A DNA stretch of 64,000 nucleotides from Galaxea fascicularis (taxonomy: Eukaryota > Cnidaria > Anthozoa > Scleractinia > Euphylliidae), in the NCBI GenBank assembly GCA_948470475.1, contig OX419338.1:27076636-27140635 (forward strand). The letters are read 5' to 3'. This document shows, in pieces, positions 35,348 to 46,755 of the stretch. The position numbers were made by a program, and so were the translations under genes. The notes under the pieces are model-generated. The model worked only from the letters and a program-made list of their open reading frames with translations. It searched no databases and had not been told where the DNA came from. Every line of letters starts with the position of its first letter. Positions within the stretch are counted from its first letter, which is position 1.

Positions 35348-36267
35348 CCGTTATCCAAGAAGATGGCTATACAAAGTCCCTGTATTCTCCAATACTTTTC
35401 TAAAGGCTTCAAAACCTTTGTGAAAACATAAGGGGCAGAGGAAAGACCGACTGACGGGAGCACAGTAAAAACATAAAATATTTCGTTAATGGAATCCGGC
35501 GCCCGCCATGAAAACCCCACAAAAGTTTGGTGCTCTTGTGCAATGTCTATATGATGGTAACCATTTTTTAAATCAAAGGAAAACATGTACGCGTCCTTCA
35601 TAAAATAAGACATCGCGATTTTCCAGTCCTCGTACTTAACACTTTGCTTAAATAACGACTTATTGACGTGGCGCAAATCAAGATTTACAATAAAAGGTTG
35701 CTCATTAACCATACAGACCCGGTCTGAATTAAGAAGCTCAAGTGCAGCTTGGTCCACAAATTCAGCATGAATTCGAGCCGACTTATTATTTCTTAGCTTT
35801 ACGGCCGCCGGAAAACTAATGAATGGCAACCTGTAACCGTTTTCGATAATAGACAAAATAAAATCCGGAGCACCTATAGATCTCCAGAAAACTAAATTAT
35901 TCTTCAGATTACCTTTAACACGTAATGAATGTCGATTTTCAAGTTCGTAATTCTGCGTGAATTGATCTACCTTCGCCAAAACATTATCATTACTTTGATT
36001 GAGTTGATTGGCCTGACGCTGGCTTGTTGTAGGAGATTCCAGGGAAAGAATCGTAGGTAAAGGGCTGGTAACTTCCCGGCCAGGACAAGGATCGACAGTC
36101 CTTCGCCCAGTGTCCGAATTTACCGCATTTGAAACAGCGGAAGAAGTCGCCAGAAGTGTCTCTACGGCCTGAAAGATAAAGGCAATGATGAAACCTGTAG
36201 AAAACAGTGGGGTAGGGGGGGGGTAAAGGAGAAAGATGAATAAACTGTATGGAACCGCAAGCGTCAA
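35296..36267 (-). CDS. reverse transcriptase N-terminal part of the DIRS-type element
   Basis: A 323-codon frame. RT begins near residue 125 (WRSIGAPDFILSIIENGYRL) and shows DLRHVNKSL, FDLKNGYHHIDI and the active-site region LCIAIFLDNGWA. The second catalytic Asp appears replaced by Asn. The first 45 residues may be intronic, because TTTATCTTTCAG precedes GCCGTAGAG as a splice acceptor would. The zinc knuckle CFKCGKFGHWAKDC is in an overlapping frame (35990-36412). Confidence 0.75.
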   Translation of the reverse strand: MTLAVPYSLFIFLLYPPPTPLFSTGFIIAFIFQAVETLLATSSAVSNAVNSDTGRRTVDPCPGREVTSPLPTILSLESPTTSQRQANQLNQSNDNVLAKVDQFTQNYELENRHSLRVKGNLKNNLVFWRSIGAPDFILSIIENGYRLPFISFPAAVKLRNNKSARIHAEFVDQAALELLNSDRVCMVNEQPFIVNLDLRHVNKSLFKQSVKYEDWKIAMSYFMKDAYMFSFDLKNGYHHIDIAQEHQTFVGFSWRAPDSINEIFYVFTVLPSVGLSSAPYVFTKVLKPLEKYWRIQGLCIAIFLDNGWAIVQVGKVVALRPGM

Positions 36268-36412
36268 TGGTACTCAAGAGCCAGGGGAGAGTATAAATAC
36301 TAATAACTGGCCAATTAGGACGTCTATGTAAAACAGAATACACAATAGAGGGTGCGGCAGGTGTGAAAAAACAACCGCAACTAATTACTTGGAATAACAG
36401 CGGAAAATACAT

Positions 36413-37364
36413 ATAGCGTTACAATTTTCAAATTCAAAATGTACAAAATTGTACGTAGTTATGAAAACGGGAAGAAAGGTTTCTTCTTTGAAGAATTAAT
36501 ACGCCACAGAAAAAGTACTGCTCTTAAAAGACCTTAACTTTGGAAAATGAGGGATTATTGTCTGAGTTCTAATTGCTGACAAATTTGACAACTATAAATC
36601 AGGGATACCCAACGACGAGTTTCGGTTTATACCTGTTCGGTGGAGGGTAGTTCGGCTTAGGTTTTCGGCGTCGATCAGAGTGCATTCGGAATTTCGTGAC
36701 TGAAACGGGGTTTAAAAGATTCCCAATGGGGAAAACATAGCCCCTGACGTTTTCGGAAGGGTCATATTTGCTGTTTTAGGCAGTTAAAAAAGTAAGCTAG
36801 CATTTTCGGAGAGAAAATGTTTGCCAGAAAGTCCGTAAAAGGTTCATTTCAGTTAGCATATTTTGTTTTGTTGAATTTTCATACAATTAAAATTTCAGCT
36901 AAGGAACTCCGAACAGATCGAGTTCTTTTAGCTAACAAAAATATCACTTTAAACAGACTTGAAACACCATAAGGTACTTAAGAATGCCTTTCTACAGCTT
37001 TTAGTCGATTTGGCCCGTTGGGTGCCCCTGATAAATTTTGTATCAAGGTAATTATACTGTAGGCGTAGCTATAGGCGGAACGACACTCCCGTCTTCCCTT
37101 AATTAACTCTGGGAATAAAAGAATGAAAGGAACTTAGCTACTCAACAGACAAGTTTTCTGCGATGGCAAGTTCAGTCATTGACCAAAGAATAAAATGCAG
37201 GGGCGCAGCCGAAAATTTTCCAGAAGTACCGGCACAGTTTTTCAAATCATCTCCCCCCACTCAGGTCCTACTGAAATCGTTTTTTCGCTTGCCTTGATTC
37301 ACCAATTCGACATTTCCCAGAACACAGTTTGTTTTCTCTCCAAAGTTTTGCAGAAGCGTTGTTT
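36413..37364. other. no gene recognised
   Basis: Upstream of the DIRS-type element, where its gag-like ORF might be expected. No long minus-strand ORF is present, so gag is either missing or decayed. Confidence 0.4.
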
Positions 37365-37946
37365 TCAATTTTGCAATTTTGGTTGGCAAAGTCCAGCGTT
37401 TCTACCAAGTCTGGGAATATCATTTGAATCTCTTAAATGGAATACGCATGTCTTCGCCATAGTGGTTATAAAATGTATTCCACACCCTTTTCTGTATGGT
37501 TTAGCGAGTCTATAGCCTTCTGTGAAGACAGGCCGATCCAAAGCTATAAAACGAGGTGACCACAACATGTTCCGGCTCTTTACCATTCCGCTTGCTTTCT
37601 GCTCGCTATCTTCACTCGCTATCTCCCAATGAGTCACGTGTATTCTCCGTGGAAACTGACCGTGAAAAACACCGTCCAAAGCCTTAGTTCTGAGGCCATG
37701 TTTTTTATCAACAGCAGACCGGTGTGAATCAGTTGCGTAAAAATGAATGAAACAGGATGGAATTTGGGACCAGTTTCGCTTCGAAAAAGTTCCTGGAGTG
37801 CATGGCCAAAACTCTAAGTTGAACATTTGGAATGTCAAACAGAAAAAGATTCGAACATTGATCAAGCCAGGACACACAGGCGGGGGAGAGAATCTGCCTT
37901 CGCTCCTGTAAGAAAGCGGCAGCGTAGCGTAATCAAAACAGCACAA
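37365..37946 (-). CDS. unassigned 193-codon ORF
   Basis: A long open frame for this AT-rich DNA, with a balanced composition. I see no signal peptide, zinc cluster or enzyme motif. It could be a lone exon, a transposon remnant or chance. Confidence 0.25.
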   Translation of the reverse strand: MCCFDYATLPLSYRSEGRFSPPPVCPGLINVRIFFCLTFQMFNLEFWPCTPGTFSKRNWSQIPSCFIHFYATDSHRSAVDKKHGLRTKALDGVFHGQFPRRIHVTHWEIASEDSEQKASGMVKSRNMLWSPRFIALDRPVFTEGYRLAKPYRKGCGIHFITTMAKTCVFHLRDSNDIPRLGRNAGLCQPKLQN

Positions 37947-38011
37947 CGTTATCGCTTAACATTGTTATTTGATGATTTATTATATTCCCTGATGTTAGTT
38001 TTCCTTAGTAG

Positions 38012-38040
38012 TAACAACAACAACAACAACAACAACAGCT
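38012..38040 (+). repeat. (AAC)n microsatellite
   Basis: About nine AAC triplets. Confidence 0.9.
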
Positions 38041-38861
38041 AATTTTTTTGTACCCCCAAAACACAACAGCGGTATTTATATGAAATGAACTGAAATATAG
38101 TATAGGAAATTCGCTTCCTAAAATAACCTCGGAAGCCAGTTTACACGGAATAAGCTACATTAGTACAATTTCGGAGCTGAACATAGAGTTTCCAGCAATC
38201 TGATTCATTGAGCAGTTCCTCTAACCGCGCTAGACGGTGACACGCACAAAAAAGACCTCAGATATAAAACAACAAAAGCTGTCGTTTCCCCTCAGTTTTT
38301 AAGCCAATGATTCCCTGTTTCAGTTAGTCTTAGCCACCTGCAAATTCAAGAAGAAGAGAACATGAGCCAATCAGAATTAAAAGCAATTACATGTAGCCGG
38401 CAATAGAGATCGAAACAACTAAGATCGATTTTTCGCTCTGATAGTCACGTCAGAACATGATTATCGCGAAGTTATTTCCCGATATGGATGCGCCTTGCAT
38501 GAATGACACCAAAATGGCCGCAGTCAGATAATCGGTTTTCCTAATTCTACTTCAAGATTGTCCAATTCACACTTTTATATTATCATAAGTGAAAATTGAA
38601 AAGTACACTGAAAATACCGGTTTTATAACATTTTAAGAATTAATGTACCTCGGGCTGAATAAAAAGAAAGTATGTCATATATCGGCTTACTTTTTTCGTG
38701 AAGTTATTTCTCACTGGTGTGTATTAGAAAATATTGGAGGAGGGGCTTTGTGGTGCTCTCAGTTTGAGTTTTAGAACTTTGATGAGTCATATGAAAACCA
38801 CCAATTGTCTTCAGAGGCGTTCTTGTTTTCATACAGTTGCCGTCCTCGTTGCTTAGGGACG

Positions 38862-39141
38862 AGCCATTTGACTTTTGAGGGGGGCGGGGGGGAATGGAAG
38901 ATTTTGAAAAAAAATTTCCTGCAGCCTCCCAAACAAAGAAAAAAATCCATACATGGCCAGGTCTGAGGAAAAAAAAAATTCATGCATCCATTGTGCAGCC
39001 AAAAAAAAATTCTTGCAGATCATAAAAAAATTATTGCGCTGCTTTTCGACTGAAAAAAAAAATCTGCCTTGTAGGTCAGTTGGGAAAAAAAGGTTCGTGC
39101 CACTGAGAAATCTTCCACTGCCCCACTCAAAAGTCAAATGT
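38862..39141. mobile_element. MITE with A-tract-rich interior
   Basis: GCCATTTGACTTTTGAGGGG on the left and the inverted ACATTTGACTTTTGAGTGGG on the right, both continuing into GGAAGATTT. The interior has five long A tracts. The open frames here are caused by these tracts and are not genes. Confidence 0.7.
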
Positions 39142-39342
39142 GTACCGGAAACGGAAGTAGGATATACTGTAATCCTGATAAGGGGTTAAATATTATAGGA
39201 TGCTAAGACAAATTAACTTCATGTAAAAAGAGCGGCAAAAGAGCAGGAATAAAAACGAGTTCATGTGTTGTGTTATAAAGAGCTGTTGTGCATGCGCTAT
39301 TTTACTGGTCTAAAACCGAACACACCTCAAGCTCCTTATCAA

Positions 39343-39503
39343 CTATGACAGAACTATTTGCTTACGACATAGCTTGCATGTTGCTCGGCATTTCCTCCTC
39401 ATGATTCTTTTATTGCATGGAAAGAACAGTTGCCTAACACGGCACCAGCTGCGTGTTTTCTTGTCTGCACATAGCTTCTCATCATTCAAAACTGTCAGCA
39501 TAT
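39343..39503 (-). CDS. ShKT gene exon 2 (ShKT domain)
   Basis: Six cysteines in ShKT spacing with Asp two residues after the first, and the compact C-x3-C-x2-C ending. Confidence 0.75.
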
Positions 39504-40585
39504 CTGCGGTAGGAGCACGCAAAATAATCAAATCAGCACTGATGAAATCTTCATTTACTTAAAAGCGGAACCTGTTTTGACTGCGGTTCCGCCAGCTAAC
39601 ACTTTGAACGGTGTTTTGTGTGGCGTCAGAATTAACAGCAATTATTTGAGTAAACTGATATACCAGCGATCTGTAAGATGTACTGGAAGACAGCTCTGTT
39701 CCTTATGGTTGATGAAGTTCAACACTGCATAACTGTTTGCGGAAGTTAAGTTTTTTTAAAACTGAATAATTTTTACTCGAGTCGTAGACAAAACAAAAAT
39801 GGTTAGAAAAGAGAAACTGGTAATATATCTTTTCGATCTCATGGAAAGACGTCTATAGGGGAGGGTGTTTTGAAACTTTATCGCAGAAACTAACTGCATA
39901 GTTATTGAAGCGAAAACGAAGCATTTGATCACTTACAAGTTAAGTGGCGGACCAAAATACCAGAGAAATGTTAAAGGCTATGCTCAATTGATTGTTCGTA
40001 TCCTAAGTAATTTCAAGCAAATGGTTAGCTAGTGAATCCTGCTTCTCAAAGTGTAAATTTTCTGATTATATAGTTTGATCACTAAGCAGAGTAGCTTATA
40101 CATTACCGCAGGGGCTACGCTGAGACACTGGTAATTATCGTGTTACTTCTTCATGTCGCATCCCAGATTTTTAACAGTTCTCATCCAACAAAGTCATAGG
40201 GAGCGATAAAGAGCAGTTCAAACTCCTGAATAATTCTTAAAGAATAAAACTCTTCAGTCTTTTTCTTATTTATGTACGGCGTAATCCGAGCTGAGGAGTC
40301 AGTGAGACATTTCTGTACTACAAAAGATTAAAGTTTGGGTGTTACACTATTTTATCATGACCACTGCTAATTCACTTGTTCAAATGACAGCTCTTATAAT
40401 TAACAGCTTTACTGAAATATTTCAAAAATATACGTTTGAACATATTTCACTGGCTTACTTTCAAGGGCATTCGCCTTTGCAAGCTCATCATCTTCAAACT
40501 CCTGATCGTCGTAAGTTTCTGGTGAAACCAGGGTAATTCCGATGTAAAAGATTATAGATAGAAGAACTGCCGTCCTGTGATCCAT
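39343..40585 (-). CDS. secreted single ShKT-domain protein, two exons
   Basis: Exon 1 (40459-40585) starts at ATG 40585 and encodes a hydrophobic signal peptide (AVLLSIIFYIGITLVS), then a short Asp/Glu-rich linker. It ends in phase 1 at GTAAGC. Exon 2 (39503 down to a stop at 39343) enters in phase 1 after ACCGCAG and encodes one ShKT domain: six Cys spaced x8, x8, x8, x3, x2, with the C-x-D and A-T-C signature positions. The predicted precursor is about 95 residues. A second reading uses a GTAAGC donor right after the sixth Cys (exon 39366-39503, symmetric phase 1-1), which would add a downstream exon. ShKT domains occur in cnidarian channel-blocking peptides but also in many harmless extracellular proteins, so toxicity cannot be claimed. 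No dibasic propeptide site or Lys-Tyr dyad was seen. Confidence 0.72.
40459..40585 (-). CDS. ShKT gene exon 1 (signal peptide)
   Basis: It is 127 nt, phase 0 in and phase 1 out. It encodes a short basic n-region (MDHR), a hydrophobic core, then ETYDDQEFEDDE. The donor is A|GTAAGC. Confidence 0.7.
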
Positions 40586-41049
40586 GATGCCAGTGAAGGA
40601 GCCGTGCTAATGACATTAAATTGAATGAAAAAAGACGTTACCAGTCGCTTAACGTCGTCAACGTCGTTCTTTTTAAGGTGACGCCTGCGATTATCTTGCG
40701 TTTACAAAGTAAATTAATTAATCTTGAAAAGCTGTGAATTTCTTAAAATCTAGTACTTAAATTTTAACTAAACTGCTTTATTCGAAGCAATTTTATACGT
40801 GCAGCTTTTGTATTCTTCTACAAAATTGAGTAAAACCAAAAAAAACCTTGCTCTATATTTTTTTTCATCACTGGGTAAACTGAATTCCCAGCTATCAAAC
40901 GAAAGTGTTTTAAAGGAACTCTCTTTAATTTTGCTTGGGGTCAGTGTTTCAGTTTTCATATATCAAGATGAAGTTCATCCTATTCACGCCGATTAGTCAA
41001 TGTAAACAGTTTATCCTACATTTTAGAAAACTTGCGTAGCAAATTTTCT

Positions 41050-42733
41050 TGGCCGGGGCGTTCAGATCGAAATTGGGCGTTTCATTTTTTCTAGAAAATT
41101 TGAGTCGCAAATTTTCTTGGGCGTTAACATCGAAGTGTCATTTGAAAGGGACATACAAAATTGTCGGACTATTATGGACTAAGTACAGTACGAACTTATT
41201 TGAACATACATTAAACTTACTTCAAATCACTTGGAAAACCAACCAAAAGGTTTGCATCACTGAATATTCATTGTTTTTGTTAACCAAATGACGAAATTGC
41301 AAGGCTTTAGAAAAACCAACATTTACGTCAATGGGATAAAGGATAAGAAAACAGTTCGCAGTAACTTTACCTTATTCAAATCCCTGCGGATCCCCAGTAG
41401 AAGTGAGTTGAAATGTACGGAACTAACGCTTTCAAAGTAAGTGTTGATCACGTGACTTAAGACTGAGGAAACCAATCGAAACTGCAAACTTATTTGAGGA
41501 TAAAAAAAGCGAGGAATTGCGTTGGCCGATTCTTCTACTTTTTCATGTGATCAAGCGCGTGAAAAGAGAGCTTTTTAATGAATTATAAGTAACTTGTATG
41601 ATTACCGTCAGTAGTGGCATTTGATTTGTATGATAGCATCGGCCATATGTTTTCTACCATTTTCACCGTAAACATATCATTCGAAGAGATCTATTTTAAG
41701 ATCTCACATGACAAGGATGAGTGAGATGCGGAAAGACAAATGTGCTACACTTCTGCAAAAAGGTATTCATTTTCATAGTCACTTACTAACATATTGTGGA
41801 ACACGCAAATGCAGTATTGTTGGCTTATTAAATATAAATACAGTATTTGATATTTGAGTGGGATACTGGGCTTCCCCGTTATCGGCAATTTTGATCAAAA
41901 AAAAAAAAGACAAATTGAATGCTGAACGAGGTTCGATTGTACAACCACATGCGTATGCTGTTCTTTACGTGGGAAGCGGTTTGGTTGATAAAGATTTGTT
42001 TGAAATTTAATCGAGGTAACTAGATATATTTGCAAACGTCAAAATATAACATGCCAAAAGAACTCTGCTTTTAATGCGAGCTATAAAAGCAAAGTACAAA
42101 ATGGCACTTGAGAAATGACTTCCTCCGCGCTATCTCAGTTTGGGTCTTTCGCAGTTATGTTGTAGCAGGCCGCGAAATAATTCAGTGGCCAACAACTTCC
42201 ACTCGCCTTCGGCATGAAATCTCGAGCCGTGTTGGATGTACTAGAAGCAGTTCACTTCTTATCTACTTTTACGTACTCTTGGGAAAGCGCTTGTTTTATT
42301 AAGCTTTCTCGAAATTTCTTTTAGATGAAGAACATTTTGCAACCTTCCTGTTTTACTGGAAACGTGCTTTATTGGCAAACACTATATCGAGCAGCACTAT
42401 ATTGAGTAATTAGATAATAAACCAACAAACTGTGCGATGATTTTGATTTATTGAAACTCGAAGACATCTTGTGCATGTTTTCTACTGGCTGAAGTAATTA
42501 TCAGAATTACCAAGTGACTCCCTTTGGAGTTAATATATTCCAAATTTTAAATAATAATAAGAAAAATTCCTACGCCCCGTTGCGTGAAAAATTGAGCAGG
42601 TTTTAAGCAATTCTGTTAATGTTAATGAAAAACGTTAGCACGCAACGCGGTGAGCAGGTTAGGTCGTCTTGAACAAAATTTCTTCTTATCTTATCTCCGT
42701 TTCATCCTCTCATTCATTTTCAGGTATTTCAGT
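41050..42733. other. no gene recognised
   Basis: AT-rich with unsupported short ORFs. A small internal duplication (GCAAATTTTCTTGG) occurs at about 41039 and 41107. Confidence 0.4.
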
Positions 42734-42930
42734 CTATATTTTTTCTAAGCTGTGCCACATTCCATCTAGTTCCATTCCAGCCGTCGATCGATCTTGCCTT
42801 TTTTTGTTGTAGTCAATATGTTTATTTGCGAGTTCGACGAATTCATATTTTAAATGGACCCTTTCCCACAGCTGCAACTGAGCCGTCTTTAGGACTGTAT
42901 AGATCCTGCCATTGAACTGGCTCAAAGTTG
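42734..42930 (-). CDS. candidate terminal exon, unassigned
   Basis: A good acceptor (CCATTTTTCAG) at about 42930 is followed by an open frame of about 65 codons to TAG at 42734 (YTVLKTAQLQLWERVHLKYE and on). A second frame from the same acceptor is also open for about 29 codons, so the frame is ambiguous. It may be the last exon of a minus-strand gene starting to the right. Confidence 0.35.
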
Positions 42931-43503
42931 CTCTGAAAAATGGTGTTCTCAAAATTTAAACAGTTGTTTGCCAAAGAAAACTAATTTTATGGGTCGACGA
43001 AGGAAACGCCTCCTAATCTTGTAATTGGCGTTGGTGGTCCAGTGTTTTCATGCCCTGCCTGCGCCTTTCCTGAGCGCAAGAAAACGAGAACTTGCGTTAC
43101 AGTTACAAATCTGCACCCTCTTGAAACGTCATTAGAATACCCAGCTTGCCCAGCGCCAGCATGCCAAACTTTCCTTGGTGCCTCCCTATTTCTCCTGATG
43201 ACTAGAAGTGGAGTCGGGGATGAAGAGGAATAACGAAGTGTTCATTATTTCAGTATTCGTTCTCAAAATTTCCATTATTCCAGTCAAGAAAAAAAAATAT
43301 TATTCCGTGCAAGAAAATGCCGATTATTCCGTTGAAAATTTCGTTATTCCCAAAAAACTAATATCATTACGCTATTATTTCAGCGCAAAAAGTTTCTCCA
43401 TTCCTCCATTGTTCCTCTTCATCTGTTTGTTTATTTGACATTGGAAGGCTTCAGAAATTATCCTGCATAAATTATCCAGGGCAGAAAGAGGCAAAGCACA
43501 TAC

Positions 43504-44010
43504 AGGGGCACAAAACGAATCTGTTCCTCACTTTATCTGTTCCCCCGCAGTATTGTGCTGGCTGGCAAAATATCAGTTATTTCCCTGGGTTGGTTATGAA
43601 ATTTATTTCTGCAGATGGCTTCGGTTTGTAATTACTGAAGTGTGGTAGCAGTGTGAGTGTTTCTGGCTGGCGAGATGTGGATTGTTGTGAGAAATGTTTG
43701 TCTCATCCCCCCCCCCCTCCCCCCCACTGAAGGCTTGAATTGAGGCCTTTTGGCACGCCCATTTTGGCTTACGACATATGAAATTGACTTTTTTGTTGTT
43801 GTGCAGGGTGCTCAATTTGCACCTGGCTGGGAAACCAACCAATTTTATCTAGCTGGCTGGGAAATATCTTGTGTGTCTTGCTGGCAAAAAGGAACAGATT
43901 TTTTTTCCCAGCAATATTACAAAAGACCTGAAAATGCCTGAATAACATTTAGTTTTATTAACTGGGGTATAAGAATACATTTTTCAACAAATTGGTCGTT
44001 TTGTGCCCCT
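43504..44010. mobile_element. hAT-like MITE, copy 1
   Basis: 507 bp with inverted ends AGGGGCACAAAACGA and TCGTTTTGTGCCCCT. It is flanked by a perfect 8-bp duplication GCACATAC (43496-43503, 44011-44018), the hAT hallmark. The interior includes a poly-C tract and repeated GGCTGG motifs. Non-coding. Confidence 0.88.
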
Positions 44011-44348
44011 GCACATACGCCAGCTGGAAAAATGAAGTGATTTTTCATCCAGTGTTGCCCGCCCGGACACCATACCGTCATAAGGCTGCGCGAAGCATAT
44101 CTAAAGCTTCTGGAAACGTTGGGCTTCGCTACATGGGGCTACCCATAGATAATAGATGTATCCTTCTCGTGTCCTTGTTGTAACTTGGAGCTTTATTGAA
44201 GGTTTCTGAGTACTAGAATAGTTGTTTCTTGATTATAATGTATTATGCATGATATCACTGGTGGTGCAATAACGAGGCAGCTTAATGTATGTAATGTTGG
44301 ACTACCCCATTAATGATAACAGACCAAAATTGCACTGAAGGGTTATCC

Positions 44349-44349
<1 letters not shown>

Positions 44350-44383
<34 letters not shown>
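44350..44383 (+). repeat. (ATT)n microsatellite
   Basis: About eleven TTA/ATT triplets. Confidence 0.95.
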
Positions 44384-44385
<2 letters not shown>

Positions 44386-44606
44386 CTTGTCTGAATTTAC
44401 TGCTTCAGCAGCTATCACGACTGTCAGCAGTATTCTTCACAGAAGTTGTTGCATTGTAATTTCATTACTTCCGGATTATTATTACAGGCATCATTATAAA
44501 GGAAATCAAACAAACAGGCGGAGTAAGCCGTGGGGTCAGCACAACCCTGTCCAACAGCATCTGAAAAGAGGAATGCACGGTTATGTTTTGAAGATTGTTG
44601 ACGATT

Positions 44607-44645
44607 GTAAGGTAAGGTAAGGTAAGGTAAGGTAAGGTAAGGTAA
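44607..44645 (+). repeat. GGTAA pentamer array (LINE tail)
   Basis: Seven or so GGTAA units on the plus strand form the 3' end of the minus-strand LINE. Confidence 0.9.
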
Positions 44646-44955
44646 ACTTTATTTTGCCAGGGTGGCCCATTCAGCAACGAGGCTGATATCCAGAGGGGCC
44701 CTGGACTAAAAATATGATAATTAAAAATACAAGACATCATAATAATTAAAAAATACAGAATAGAATTTAACAATACAAGATATAAATTTAAAGATACAAG
44801 CAATAATTTAAAAAAAAATGTAAAGTAGAAACAAGGATACAACGATTGTAAAAATCTAGTGACTTTAAATTTAAAAATTGTAGGTATCAATTGAAACTTT
44901 GAAAGAAGAAAGTGACTCGGCGTTTTGAATACTACGGGGTAGAAGGTTAAAAAGC

Positions 44956-45458
44956 AGGGGCACAAAACGAATCTGTTCCTCATTTTATCTGTTCCCCCGA
45001 GGTATTGTGCTGGCTGGCAAAATATCAGTTATTTGCCGGAGTTGGTTATGAAATTTCTTTCTGCTGATGGTTTCGGTTGGTAATTACTGAAGTGTGGTAG
45101 TAGTGTGAGTGTTGCTGGCTGGCGAAATGTGGATTGTTGTTAGAAATTTGTGTCTCCCCCCCCCCCCCCCCCCCACAGAAGGCTTGATTTGAGGCCTTAT
45201 GCCACTCCCATTTTTGCTTACGACATATGAAATTGTCTTTTTTGTTGTTGTGTAGGGTGCTCAATTTGCACCTGGCTGGAAAACGAACCAATTTTATCTA
45301 GCTGGCTGGGAAATATCTTGTGTGTCTTGCTGGCAAAAAGGAACAGATATTTTTTCCCAGCAATATTAAAAAGACCTGAAAATGCCTGAATAACATTTAG
45401 TTTTATTAACTGGGGTATAATAATACATTTTTCAACAAATTGGTCGTTTTGTGCCCCT
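44956..45458. mobile_element. hAT-like MITE, copy 2, inside the LINE ORF
   Basis: Same termini and interior as 43504-44010, in the same orientation. The flanks share only AAAAAG, so the 8-bp duplication has drifted. Removing it restores LINE coding continuity. Confidence 0.85.
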
Positions 45459-45689
45459 GAAAAAGAGCTGAGCCCAAATATCTAAAAGTTCCTTTTGCAA
45501 GGTGAAGTTTGGGTTTGGGCAGGTGCAAATCTGTTCTTCTGCGAGTATTATAATTTCTAGTGAAATAGTCTCTCAAATATTTAGGTACTAGATTATTTAT
45601 ACATTTATAAACTAAAGCACATTTATGTCTTTTCCGTTTTGTTTCTAGCTCAACCCACCCTAAAACATTAAAGGTGTCTTTGGAAGAGT

Positions 45690-46010
45690 GTCACGAAGTC
45701 AAGAGCAGACTTCTTGTTTCCACTTAAAAACACTTTATTTGTCTGCAGATAACTTCAAGAAGATTCTCCGGGGCATACTATCTCGAGCCTTATATATAAC
45801 AGTCAATTACATCATACCTATTTCTAAAACACTATTTTTAGTAGTAAGAACATTCTAGACACTCATGATGTGATATCCTTAAAATAACTGAACAGAATGT
45901 TCCGGAACAAGGAGAAGTTTCTAGAACAGCTTATGAAATAGTGACGCGGCAGTTCAATGTTCTAAATTGTTCTCTAGTTTTCTGTTGTCCCATCACTTTG
46001 TCCTGCATTG
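45690..46010 (-). mobile_element. possible solo LTR
   Basis: On the minus strand a TATATATAAGGC box, AATAAAGTG and a TTCGTGACA end occur in the order expected of an LTR. The other border and the target duplication were not found. Confidence 0.35.
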
Positions 46011-46755
46011 TAGACCGAGGCTGGAGGAGCCACTATATTGGCTGCTCGTAAGAAATAAATGAGTTTTAAAACTTAAACCTTAAACCTGAAACTTTAAAAC
46101 AAACTCGTATGTATAGATGTAGAAGATGGATTGTTATAAAAGTATCCATAATTTGCTTGGTGAGGAAAAGACAAAACGTCCATTGCGAAGATCTATTCGT
46201 CGAGTATGGAGTCTCAGTTGTTGTCTGCTTTCTCTCAAGTAATGAATGACCGAGAGTGTCTGTAATCCGATCCCTCCTTTTGTTGGCGCTGCAGTGTCGA
46301 AGCACTATTTTTTTTATGCTCTAAAAAAGAGGGGTAACTAGAAGCACATCAGCATGGCATCGGAAAGAAAGAATCGGAGTTTAAGTTTCATAATTCCTAA
46401 TTCGGAAATTTCCTCAATTTTAGGTCAGTGAGTCGTTTTCTTTTTTAAATTTACATTAATTGCGAACTGCATTATTCTTATTTTTATACTCTCTGCTTTC
46501 CAATTGAAAAATAATGGAGGTTGGAATATATTGAAATGAAGACCTAAAAATGATTCATAGACCAAATTGGATGTGTTTTACCCTGGACTTCTAGGTTGAA
46601 CATAATTTTAGGTAGAGTTAAAGAAAATTGGATGTATGATAAGAGCCACGTTGTTCGCATTTAGTCCGTCCTAATTAAAAACAGAGGACAGGTGGCACAT
46701 TATGCAAAAGAATATATTAGATTGCCCTGTGAGTGACAATAAGATAAAACTGAAG

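Larger units (their letters stand above)
32940..36412 (-). mobile_element. DIRS-type tyrosine-recombinase retrotransposon, defective
   Basis: Order on the minus strand: CCHC zinc knuckle (about 36093-36140), reverse transcriptase (about 35300-35960), RNase H and a DIRS-type downstream domain (34082-35347), then tyrosine recombinase (about 32945-33900). Presence of a tyrosine recombinase instead of an integrase defines YR retrotransposons. The RT active-site segment reads FLDNG where an Asp-Asp pair is expected, and the RT is broken by a frameshift at about 35300-35347. The recombinase is broken by stops and shifts between about 33130 and 33360. The copy is therefore inactive. Terminal repeats were not resolved. 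Confidence 0.88.
44607..45690 (-). mobile_element. 5'-truncated LINE with (TTACC)n tail, interrupted by a MITE
   Basis: On the minus strand the element reads from about 45690. The ORF2 C-terminal segment (KCINNLVPKYLRDYFTRNYN, then NTRRRTDLHLPKPK) runs to 45459, is interrupted by a hAT-like MITE, then resumes as FNLLPRSIQNAESLSSFKV with a stop at 44871. The 3' UTR ends in a TTACC pentamer array (44607-44645). This is a CR1/L2-type LINE ending; reverse transcriptase is missing by truncation. Confidence 0.85.

Noticed and set aside
38771..39189. Phe-rich or Lys-rich ORFs
   Set aside because: Produced by A/T tracts inside a MITE; frames exist on both strands.
44465..44983. 172-codon hydrophobic ORF
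   Set aside because: It reads through a LINE 3' UTR and its pentamer tail in the wrong frame relative to the LINE ORF.
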